Shown: positions 14,150 to 25,700 of the stretch, piece by piece
How positions within the stretch are numbered: the first letter of the stretch is position 1
How the letters are laid out: each line of letters starts with the position of its first letter
Assembly: GCF_021155765.1 (NCBI RefSeq)
Contig: NC_060112.1
Coordinates: forward strand, 5,456,001 to 5,520,000
Direction: 5' to 3'
Length of the DNA stretch: 64,000 nucleotides
DNA from: Diprion similis
Lineage: Eukaryota > Arthropoda > Insecta > Hymenoptera > Diprionidae
Made by a program: the position numbers and the translations under genes
The notes under the pieces: model-generated
Databases searched by the model: none
What the model was told of the DNA's origin: nothing
What the model saw: the letters and a program-made list of their open reading frames with translations, nothing else

Positions 14150-15139
14150 CTATCATAGTTCTGCTTGAAGATAAGTTCCTGGATCGGCAGCGTGGCTCAA
14201 ACTCGAGGACATGACGTGCGATCTGCAGGGAGGGGAACGCGGAAGGCGGTACCCACCGCTGAAAGTGAAAGTACGAATAATTTCCTAATCTTAAATATCG
14301 TCGAGCCTTGGGTGCGCAGAGGCTGAGTCTTCGCGCATTCACTGCCGGATCGTTCACCGCAGCAGCGGCCCCCCGTTGCAGTTTGTTCGTGGGAGTGGGC
14401 CACGTGTTCCTCGTGCCCCGTGCCATCTGCCAAACTTCATTATCCTGGAATTACAACGCCTCAGTCCGTGCAGTTCGAGCAACAGGTTGCGAAGTGTCGT
14501 CCCGAAGTTCGCCGCGTGTGCACGGTAATCAGCAGCGTCGCGACGCCGATCAATATCAACGTGACGACGTCATACTGTGGAAAAGTTACAACCAGTATCG
14601 TCAGTGTTCAGTGATTTTTGCAATGCAGCTGCCCATGAGGAGATACTAAATTCCTCTTCTTTACCATCCGCGTTTCTCGGAATACTGATCGAAAATTTTT
14701 TCCTCTCAAGCAACCGTGATTTTTTTTTTTTTTTTTTTTTTTTCTTTTTTGGCACACCGATCTAACAATATTTTCACAGCTTTAATCGAGACACAAGTTA
14801 GTCCGAAAATTAAACCTCTTCGACGTCAGTTCTATGATTCCGTTTGACAATTGTCGTTTATCGCCTGATCAACAGGCTGTCAACGGGGCGATTGAAATTG
14901 ACGGATTTTGATAGTAGATTTTTGTGAATTTGTATAGAGCCTTGCGTTTCGCGTATCGTCATTAGTTTTAAATTTGGGTCATTGCCACGTGGTTCGCAAC
15001 TTTCGCAGACTCGTGGAATAGCCTGAAATATTTTCAGGTGGATAATGTATTCGCTGCATTCAAGTGACATTCGCGATACTGGTTTCGCCTGTGTTTCTTC
15101 GAGTTGTGGATTAACCAGTTCGCTTATCGCGTTTTTCAG
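14150..15139 (+). promoter_or_regulatory. Probable promoter and 5' leader of the SLC17 gene
   Basis: The first coding exon of the SLC17 gene is preceded by a good acceptor (GCGTTTTTCAG, ending at 15139) only six bases before the ATG at 15146, so an upstream non-coding exon exists. The GC-richer stretch at about 14,170-14,560 is the best place for promoter and leader. Candidate donors include the GTAATC at about 14,525. Transcription start and exact donor cannot be fixed from sequence. A 24-base poly-T (14720-14743) lies inside. Confidence 0.4.
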
Positions 15140-15145
15140 GTGATT

Positions 15146-18100
15146 ATGGCCGGGAAAACCGACGGACGTGAGCCGCGAGACACCGAGTATGGAACGTGAG
15201 TAAAATTTTCTTTGTAATCAATGATCGACGATTATTGATGCGGGTAATTTTTCAAAATGGGATTCAAGGAAACTTCTATTTTTATCGTTGTTACGAAAAT
15301 CATGATTTTAATAACTCAATTCTAACGCGACTCAATCATTTTTTTACACCATGTGCTAAACTTGCCAACTTTTCCGATAAATTTTTTAAGGCCGGATATT
15401 AGTTCGCGAGAAAAAAATTTCATCAATATTCATTATTCACAATGTGCTGTGCGATGAAAAAGAATTCAAGGCTGAACAACTTATAAATATGATATATTTT
15501 GACGTGGAACGTCTGTAATGGACTTATGACTGTACTTCGGAAGGGTTTAATACTCTGTTATCTCAGGGACGTATTCTTGATTTTTTTACTACGATAACAT
15601 CGAATTAACATCATGTTTCCTTTTACTTCTTTCCCAAGTGAAAAGGATATTATTATTTTATTATACATACTTATTACTTATCAATAAGTCCTAGTTGATC
15701 TTGTTTTACAGTGTTTTATAGACAAGTGAATGGAAAATTTTTATTCCAGTATCGAATGCCGGCTTGTACTGTTTTCGATACTTGATAAAGGAAAGCAGCC
15801 GATCAAAAACTAGTTGCAAATAATATCTCAAGATTGTAAACCTTCCAGGGTTCAATATGAGGAGACGGAGGGGCCCAGCTGGATGTTTTGGAAGAAGAGA
15901 CGATACGTCCTGGCAATATTGGCCTTCTTCGGCTTTTTCACGAGCTACATTCTTCGGGTGAATTTGAGCATCGCCATCGTCGCCATGACCGCGAACAACA
16001 CAAAAATCGACGCTGACGGCAATACGTACTACGTGAGTATGCGAATCGGTTATAATATAAAACGATGTTGAAACCATCGCGTTCGAATCAATTTCGAAAC
16101 CACTAAATAACGCCAGAAGAAGAGTGAACGTGACGCCGAAATGAGTGAAACACTTTTAACAATAAGTGCAAAACGTTCGCTCGGCCTTTCACCGATTTTA
16201 TTCACATTTACTTGCGCTTATATTTTATATTCACAATCCGGTGGTTACACCGTTCAATTCCGTGTTCAAAGATTTCTTTGTGTCGAACTATCTTGTGCGA
16301 AGAATTTTTCTCCCCACAAAAAATTCACGATTTCTCAATCCGATCAGGCAATTGGTTCTTTTTACTAAAATTCTTATCATTTATCCTGATTTTTCCGAAT
16401 TCTTTCGGCTTGTTCTACACTTTTTTGTCGATTCTTCATTGAAATGTAAAGTGATTTCACTATTTCTGTGTCCATTGTTTCTTCTGTTTTCCCTGCTTCC
16501 CGTTTGTCCATGTTCTGCGAAATTTTGGGTTCCTTTTTTTAGAGAATCTGGTAATTCTACCTGCAATTTACTGTCAGTACTAAAGATGCCTGTTCTGTTT
16601 GATTTACTTTCATGTCAAACGATACAAATAAAATTTTCTCGGTTTGAGTTACGTAAGTTACTCAAACCAGTGATTTCTCAATGAAGGGATGACTCAATAT
16701 TTTTTCCTATAAAATGAACACTCAATAACATCGAATTAAGAAGAACAGATGAAATAACTCTTCGGATAATTCGTATCCATGTACAAATTACAGACTAGAA
16801 ATGGATAAAATCCAAGATATAAATTAATACAAAAAAGGTCCATCTTCACGATTGTATTTGCGGAATATCAATATTCACAGATTTCTGAAAATTCTTTTAC
16901 CTCACGAATAACACAAATTAATATATTCGTGAAGCTTCGAAAAATTTCGCAACATGAAAAACTGTCGTATATTCTCCAATAATGAAAAACCAAAAAGTCA
17001 CGTGTTCTCTTTCGATGATATAATATAATTTATGAATTCCTGATTAGGTTTAAAATTATTTAAACCTTGGTTTCAAGTGCAGGATTATTAACTTCACGGA
17101 GTACAAAGATGTATACGATATTTATTTTTTTCGTCGTAATAGCGTTATCGCGATCAGTTTTACGGTGCGATTGATAAATTTTTATTATCATGAAGACACA
17201 AATGCAAGCACTCAACCACCTTCGCTACCTTCTTATTAAGCCAGAGCAAAATATTCCATATTTAAACATTCTCAATGTCTTTAAACACTCGCGATATTCC
17301 CCGAGTTAATCTTCACGATAATTTAAACGTAAAATGTTAAATATTGCGAATGCTGTCATCTGAAATACAAATGACTATAGTTATACACTGTAGAGAAATT
17401 CGACAAATCAACTGAATCCATATCTTCGAATATATATAATATATAAAAAATGTCTTATTACAATGAAATATCATAGTAAAAATAGAAATATTTTTTTATA
17501 CTAAAAATATTACAAAGAGCTCGTTCTGATAGTCCTTAAAATATATATATTCATTTGTTAATAATGCTCATTTATTTCTACAGTAAAACAAACTTATGTG
17601 AAATAAAATTATTTTTATATTATTAAAAAAAAAAAAAAATTCCATCCGCTGAGGACTATATAAATTGTAATTATATTTTTTTTTTCCTTTTTAAGTGTTT
17701 TTTTTTTATTTCGAATGAAGAATACAACTCTTCTACGTCTTTTAAATATCCTTTAGTTGAATGCTGTCTGACCGTTCTTCACGTGGTTATTTTGTTCAAT
17801 ACTATTTCCTTCGGTTTATATTCTCTTCTTCTTTTCACGACTTGTTTGCTCAATTTTACGGAGAGAATATCCGTGCACGCGATGTCGACTTTACGATTAC
17901 GCCACGAGAGTAAAACTTGAGGCGTACTTGAAGGCCGTTACACATTCATACTACAGGTATAATCATTGTTTGGAGCACAATAAGGTAAATTGTGTTGAAA
18001 CAGCGTTCGGTACAGTCTACCGAGTTGATTCTGAGACTAGGCAACCGGATAACATTTGATTGTTGAAATTAATGAATAAATTCCGAATTGAATGGCAGTT

Positions 18101-21100
18101 CTCAATTACCTTGTCAAAGGTAAAAACAAAAAAATATAAAACTTTTGTGAAAAAAAAAACAACAACAATAATCACCATCGAAGGTTACGTAATTCAAACA
18201 ATTTTTTTCGAGCTTTTACAAATAATTTTAATCTGGAAGTCTTTCTTCAAAACGGTAAATGGAACAAAAAATTTTTACCCTCGTTACGATGTGAAAATAT
18301 TAATGCGGAGCCGTAATTGAGGGGAACAGTCGGGTTGGCTTTACACGCGTTTACATTTACATACGTCCATCTCGTTATCTATGTACAATAAAGCATTGAT
18401 GGTAGTTCAGAGCTAATTCCTGCATTAGAATAAGTGGGTATGGTACGAGTTATATTTAAGGCAACCGGTTCTTCGATGCGAGATACCGGCACAGTGTAAT
18501 AAACTTCTATCTGCTGGAATGTATGCGTTATGTATATACGTGCGTGTACGTAGGTATATAGAACAAATTCCTCTTGCGGCACATTTGATAAGCTGAATCG
18601 GCGTCCTCGTTGACGTTTTGTAATGTCAGGGTCATTTTCCACTTGTTCGCGAATAATTCGCAACTAAACGCACTGTTCGTCGAACGTATAAGGTAAAAAC
18701 GTGATCGCGAAATTTCCAGTCATCGAGGTTTTATCACAGCTTAATATGCAATTGAAGAATTAGTCGGAAATTTTTGTTGTTGGTTGCTTCTGGCTTGAAT
18801 ATTATTCACTACTAGATCCTTCTAAATGTCTCGCAAGCAAGTTTATGTAAGCGAAAAAGGAATTCGAACTATAATGCTTAGTGTAATATTCTCATGAAAT
18901 TAAATTCGAGCACAATCCACGCGATACACGACGAAATCTCCTTGTCGTTAATTGTATAATATCCTTCATTTGTGTATTCATCACATCGTTCATTCATTCA
19001 TCCACTTACCTCTGAGTTTGTTATTTCTTTAACCACTTAAATGCCACACATATTTTTCATCTGCTACTGCATAATTTTTTTTTTTTTTAAATTAGAATTC
19101 AGTGTGCCATAAACGACCTGAAGATAATTACCAGCTGTTAAGCGTTCGTACATAATTAATTATACTCTGCAAATATGAGCGAATGTTGTTTAACAAAAAT
19201 TAGCATGAATTTGTAAAAATTATCTCAAGTTTCTAATAGCTATAATAAAGAACGACGAATCTCTTTCGGATTTCAGACACCCGAAAATAAAGAAAGCTGA
19301 TTCGACAGGTCGCAGAAGTTCTATTTTTTTTTTTTTTTTTTTTTATTTGTTATTCAATAACAGTCAACAAATACAGTCAAATTTTATCTTGAAGGGCGAC
19401 TTTTCTTCGAAAAAGAATACGGAGCCCTGACGTATCAATTCCGTATAGAGTTTCAATCGATCATAAATTGCCGTCGTGAAGGTACAACTCCGTTTTATTT
19501 TTCAGGAGCAAGAATTCGACTGGGACTCGAAACTCCAGGGGTTGATACTGAGTTCCTTCTTTTACGGTTACATCACGACGCAACTGTTCGGCGGATTGCT
19601 GGCAGCGAAAATTGGGGGCAAAAGAGTTTTCGGTGGTGGCATAGCCGTAACAGCCCTTCTAACCGTCATCACTCCACCCCTAGTGCGAGTGAACGTTTAC
19701 ATTCTCGTTGCTTTGCGAATCATCGAAGGCATATTCGAGGCAAGTGGAACCACCGTTGGAAGCTGAGTTGTTCGAAAATTGGAAACGGAACTTATTCCAT
19801 AATATTTTTAAACCCAAAACTCTGAATCCCGGAACCCCTGATCTTGAAAGTATAGCTACTTTGAGGAGCCAGTTTCAATTCGTCAATTTTAGGCGCTTAA
19901 TGTGACAATCTCTCAACTCAAAATTCAAATCAACTACCTACAAAACAGTAGGAAACTGCTTATTATGAGAATCGATGAACTTTTCAAGCGCACCATTCCG
20001 AATCTCAAAGTCTAAAGACAATTTTCACTTTTGACATCAAATTATAATTCCAAATTTCTCAGCTATTGCGAATGATAATTTATGTGCCGATTATGAGATA
20101 GTAACGGGAAGAGTTGACGTCTTTGTGGCACGATTAACGTGAATTCTTTAAAATTGTTCATGTTGCTCATTGGAAACCTCGAGTTTTCAGGGTGTCACGT
20201 ATCCATGCATTCACGCGATATGGGCGAAGTGGGCACCGCCCTTGGAAAGATCGAAGCTGGGCACCCTGGCGTTTTCCGGAAGCTTCATAGGAACCGTCGT
20301 CGCGATGCCGGTAAGCGGTATCATGGCTGATCGCCTAGGATGGGCTTCGGTTTTCTACTCCTTTGGAGCATTCGGCCTCATCTGGTACATCGTTTGGATG
20401 ATTTTTGTCACCGACGACCCGGAGGACGACCCGTACATCACGAAAGCAGAGATCAGACACATAAAGGGGTCGCTTAACCAGGTTGACAACGAGGTCAGTA
20501 GAGCGATTTAGTTCATATTTCACTTACTACCGACAAAAAATTAGGTCAATTAATCGAAGACCGTTGAAACGGACGTATTTTAAAGAAAAGTATGAAAAGA
20601 TGTTCACGAATGTTCGATAGATTGTCAATTTGCAGTCAACAGTGTAAGGGTTGACTGTAAATAAACTAGTCATCATAAAAAACCAGTCAATCGGAACATC
20701 GGAGTTTTGATAATTAATTACCAAATTTTGTTGATCCTATTACTACATTCACCGTGGTGAGTCCTAGAAATGATATCTAGTTTCTGTTTAGACTTTTTTG
20801 TTTTGATCCCAACATTTTTTAAGGACAACCGTGAACATGGGATCGATACAGCTTCGAATTCAAGCTTTTTTTACAGTCATTACCACGTCTGATCGTGAGG
20901 TGAAGAGTTTTTCATCTTTCAAGTCAGTAAAATGGTAGTTAACATCTCGAAATGTGTGCTTCATAGAGAGATTTTGGAACCTATGAAGACTGAAACAGGA
21001 CAAGCAAATGATCGTTTCTGATTACGAAAACTCGAACAATGTTCTCGCGCTGAATTTATAATTATTCTTAACATGTTGCAGAAAGTTATTCATCCTTGGA

Positions 21101-22393
21101 AAGACATCGTAACCTCGATGCCAGTCTGGGCAATTGTTGCAGCTCACTGCAGTGAGAATTGGGGATTTTACACGATGCTGACACAGCTGCCAACATTTTT
21201 ATCGGGTAAGTGTGGGTAGCGTGAGAAATCAAATAATTTTTCCTCATCTGCAGGAGTGTTATAAAGTACGTAATTGATACTGATCACTCCTCTGATCGCA
21301 GCTCATTACCTACACATTAACGAATATCTTTGAATTATTCACCGACGAGATGGATAAAAATGATGCAATGAAATCTCAGTGTCCGCTGGAAATGAATTTC
21401 AGAAAATTTATCGAGACATCTTTCTTTCCTCCGTATTAATGGTGGCCCCATGGTAGCAATTAAGGTGAAATCAGCATGTAATTTATCGTTGCAGATACAC
21501 TGGACTACAAACTTGAAAAGAGCGGATTTGTATCTGCGCTACCCTACCTGGCAATGGCCATAATGCTTCAGGCTGGAGGATATGTTGCAGATTATTTGCG
21601 AGAGCGTAAAATACTGACGACGACTCAGGTAGCCATCATCTCACCACTTGCATGGTCATCTGCCATGGTGTCCTGAAATTTATGACAATTCGTTTTTTCA
21701 CTCAGGTGCGCAAAACCTTCAATTGTCTGGGCTTCGTCAGTCAAACGATATTCATGATGTGCGCGGCCTTTATCATGACTCCGGTCAGCGTCATCCTCTG
21801 CATCACGATCGCCATTGGTTTGGGGGGTTTATCATGGGTTGGCTTCAGGTGAATTGAACATTGTTCTCTTGCCAAAATTGACCAGATCAATTCTTTGTTG
21901 AAAACTGATGTAAATTTTTTGATACGCTTTGATATTTCTCCCAGCGTTAATCATCTCGATATTGCACCACAACATGCGAGCGTTCTCATGGGATTTGGAA
22001 ACACCATGGCCACCGTACCTGGTATCGTCAGTCCCATCATTACTGGATACATTGTCCAAAATAAGGTGCGTAATGGTAAATTGACCGTGGGAATGTGATT
22101 TTCATGGAATCTACTTCAAGTCAAATGAAGCTGAAGTCCCGCACTCTTTCTCGTTTCGAGTTGAAGAGTTCGACGTTTAATCTTTACTTTCGTGTGTAAT
22201 TTATGTACATTTTTAGTCCGCTGCCGAGTGGAGGATAGTCTTTATCATCGCGGCAACGATCTACATAGCAGGTGCCGTAATATACGGAATATTCGCCTCT
22301 GGAGAGGTTCAGCCGTGGGCAATGAAGTCGAGGAACAAAAACGAGACGGCGTACGACAATCCGGCCCTCGAAGTGGATACTTTCACGAAGTGA
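15146..22393 (+). CDS. SLC17-family (sialin-like) anion transporter, 9 coding exons, 489 aa
   Basis: Exons: 15146-15195, 15849-16032, 19506-19739, 20191-20493, 21082-21205, 21495-21628, 21706-21848, 21945-22065, 22217-22393; all joins keep frame. This is a major-facilitator membrane protein of the SLC17 group (sialin, vesicular glutamate transporters, insect inorganic phosphate cotransporters). Diagnostic segments: the first helix with [13 protein letters not shown] (residues about 49-61), a lumenal loop with an NNT glycosylation site, and the SLC17 signature [13 protein letters not shown] followed by [14 protein letters not shown] (about 150-180). About twelve hydrophobic segments follow. 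The tail ([20 protein letters not shown]) is cytosolic. Length matches the family (about 460-500 aa). The substrate (sialic acid, phosphate, urate, acidic amino acids) cannot be read from sequence. Intron 2 is 3.5 kb and intron 3 uses a GC donor. The gene is convergent with the NPC1 gene. The start codon is the first in-frame ATG after the 5' UTR acceptor. Confidence 0.93.
19740..20190 (+). other. Non-canonical GC-AG intron (SLC17 intron 3)
   Basis: Exon 3 ends ...GGCATATTCGAG and the intron begins GCAAGT; it ends GAGTTTTCAG at 20190. This join alone gives IFE|GVTYPC, the invariant SLC17 signature, in frame. The nearest GT donor (19745) would shift the frame. GC-AG introns with strong flanking consensus (GAG|GCAAGT) are spliced by the major spliceosome. 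Confidence 0.85.
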
Positions 22394-22707
22394 ACATGTC
22401 GGCGGTTTCAGAAACTGCATAATTCTCGCATTCTTCTCGTCTTCCGTACCAGAGAGATCAATAAATCGTAATCTTCACTCTGAAGCAGCACATTGGTTAA
22501 TTTCAACGATGTTTTCGACGATGATGTTTTCAATGTGCAGTTGTGCGTGAAGTAAACGCAAATTTCCATGATTTTCATGATTACACGTAGTTACGCGATG
22601 CAGGATATATTGAGTAGGTCGTGATTCAGGCGATTGTATAAATATCAAATTGCAGGTTACAGTGTATGGGTGTACAAATGATGAATTAAACCTCGCGAAT
22701 TACTTAA

Positions 22708-22723
22708 AATAAAGCACTTTATT
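22708..22723. terminator. Back-to-back poly(A) signals of two convergent genes
   Basis: AATAAA (22708-22713) on the plus strand lies 315 bases after the SLC17 stop. TTTATT (22718-22723) is AATAAA on the minus strand, about 70 bases past the NPC1 stop. Together they form the near-palindrome AATAAAGCACTTTATT. An earlier plus-strand ATCAATAAATC at about 22,457 could serve as an alternative SLC17 signal. Confidence 0.75.
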
Positions 22724-22790
22724 TTTGTTACAGTTTTGAGTTTTCTTATTCCCGATGAAAGTGTTCACTTGTACAAAATCCGAGTCCGTT

Positions 22791-25700
22791 TCAACCAGCG
22801 TTCTCTGGGCCTGAAAGTGAGATGAATAAGCTTACGATTAGACACAATCAGCAAGATTCGTAACCCATTTGTCAATTCACTTACCTATGAAGCTGAGCAG
22901 AACCGGCAAAAATATGAGACCATGCGCTGCGCCGATCAAAACTATGCCGAGGTACATCCGGAAGTAGAATACTTGGAATATTTGAGATTTGGCAAATGCC
23001 AAAACCACGATACCAGCGAACTTTGTCAGTGTTATGCCGGAGAACACCTGCGAAGGTGTAAAGCACCGTTATGTTCATATCAATTAATCTCCTTTACTGC
23101 ATGGAAAGTTTTTTGAAGTTTATCATTAACAGAATGAAAACAAAACATCTTCAGTAAGGCTTTAACAAAACAAATTACTCACAGAGCTTCCCATTCCAGT
23201 CAAAGTCTCAGAGACTCTTTCCATCCTACTTGAGCCCTTTTGTTTTAAATACGAATGAACGATGTGGCTGCAGAACTCGACGGATATTCCCATCGCCTGA
23301 TGAAGGATAGAATGGAAGAATCAGACGAGAAAAGTGTGAGTTTTTTGCGATTGAAAGAAACTTACCACGACCAGATTGACCAATGATACAGCATTCAGGG
23401 ATATGCTCCACCAGTACATCACTCCTCCCAGATTTATCACGATCATGACAACGTTCAAGGCAACGACGAAGGCTGAGAAGAGGGACAGTCCGGTCAAGAT
23501 GAAGGTGGCGCAAAATATCACAACAACCGACAAACTCAGGGAGGTCAAGGCTTCTGTCCAGATCGTCAGGTATTGCTCGTAAAAGACGTAGAAGACGCTG
23601 TGAAACATGAATATTGTGTATCAGTCGTTAGATCCGAAGAACTTGGAGCACGTAAAAAAGTATCGAAAAACTATGATTTGGAAGAAGCAAAACGGTGCAT
23701 CAAGGCAGTGCCAGAGCAAAGTAGTTCAGTGACGAAACTATCAGACCTGTAAGGGAAGACCTCGATCTCCGTATCAGCGACGCCAGCGTTATTGATCATA
23801 GTCGTTATGTTAGCAGCAATGGATCTGGCAGCTCTCAACGACTCGTACCAGTCCGAGGAGTCTTTCAATGGCGTGTGGTAAGTGCCGAAGTAGCTGTCAC
23901 CGACATCCATTTTTCCGTACAGATCCGTGTAGTAATTTACCGCCTGCATTGAAAGATGTTAATCTTACCGTGTAGTTTAGTTTCCTGGTAAATTGAATAG
24001 GCTATAGCTACTTACGTCTGCGTACGAAGCTAAACCACTCTTTGCGCAAGTCTCGTCAGGAATATCCGTTAAAAAGTAATCAAGGTACGTCCTGAAGCTT
24101 TCAGTATCCGGTCTGATTCCGAAATCGTCAGTACCGATAGAGCAGGTGCCGCAAATACTTGACCCTGTGGATTTGAAATCGATTTCTCGTTTGCATTTTT
24201 CTTCTTTTATTTATTGCTGTGTCGAATCGCTTTGCGAATCTTATGCCCAGTATAAGTAAAAATTCAATTCACTCACCGATGGAGTGTGGACAGTAGGAAC
24301 TATTACTGTAGTAATACTTGCAGCATCCATCGATGGTCGACCAATCGAAGTAATCGTCAAGCCAGGATGACGCTGCATTTTGAATATACGATCTGAAGAA
24401 AAATAATTTTCATTTCAGGTTTTATGCATAACAAACCTAAGTTTTAAATGATATTCAGATATAAAACAGTGATAAACAACTTCAGATTTTCGTAGTACAG
24501 TTTCAATTAATGGGAAGACTCACTCTGAGGACTGTTTTGCCGCCGAGTACAGTTGTGTGCTCAAAGAATCAACGTTGCAGCCTTGCCCACCGCATATTAT
24601 ATCTTGAACACCGTCCAGCGAATAATTAAGTCCTTGTTTTACAACGAAATAAACGGGTGGTCCCATCGAAAGCAATTCTTGCATGTACTATAAAATGAAA
24701 ATAAAAGCCAGAGTGTAATCGTTATCTGTCAAAGTGATTTCACTCTCCATGCCTAAGAGAGGGTGAATATCTCACCTGGAAGTACTTGAGAACGTATGAA
24801 TCGTCAGGCATGGCCAACTGCTGATCCAAGCCCACTTCAACATTCGGCCATACAACAATGCTGATGACAAGGAAGCAGGTGAATAGAACCAGGACAACGA
24901 TCCTGACAGGCTTGAGCAAGAGATAAGGAGTGTAGTAACGTTTGAAAACCGAGTACACCAGCCCCTTACCCGGCTCTCGTTTCTCATCCGCGTTGACGGA
25001 AAAGCAACAGCAGATATCCCATCGGTTGGTCTGCAAGCATAATTGGTCACTTAGGAAGAGAATTTCTATTTCAAACTGTTAGTCGAGTAGTCGAAGTCGT
25101 TGTTTCTTTTTACCATCGAAACGTGCCTCATTTCCATTCTTCTAGTACACTCACCTCGACTCGTTCAGCGTCCAAAGCCAAAAGGCTAACGAAGGCGGTG
25201 ATTTGAAGACAGAAGTTCAACGCGATAGCGACTGAGGCATACCAGGCGAACGTTTGCACAGCAGGCATGGTAGAAAGTCCACCTATAATCGTACCGTATG
25301 AATGCCGAGATTGTAATACAGACTGTACTTTCCTGCTTTTTTCAAAGCCGATTTTTCAACTTACCGATCAGGAAGCAAAGACATTCCGAAGTGCTAGTCA
25401 GTAACATGGAGGGCCCAACCGATCCAACAATGCGGCCAATGTGGGCAGGCACCGATTCTTCCGGCTGCCTTGGATTCCTCTGATAATTCTGGACCATGAT
25501 GAAAATGTTGTCGACTCCGACGGCGAGTACCAAGAATGGAATTACCTGGTGCAAATAAGAAGTTAATTACACGGTCAAGGAAGGGACGAACTCCGATGAC
25601 GGTATAGTCTAGCGTACCTCAATAACCAACAACGACGTTGAAACTCCCAAGTACCCGAATATTCCGATGGAGCAGGCGACCGAGAGCAAAACAATCACGA

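Noticed and set aside
13941-14426. 161-codon minus-strand open frame over the SLC17 leader region
   Set aside because: It overlaps the probable promoter, the product has no recognisable features, and other long frames overlap it, as expected in GC-richer DNA.
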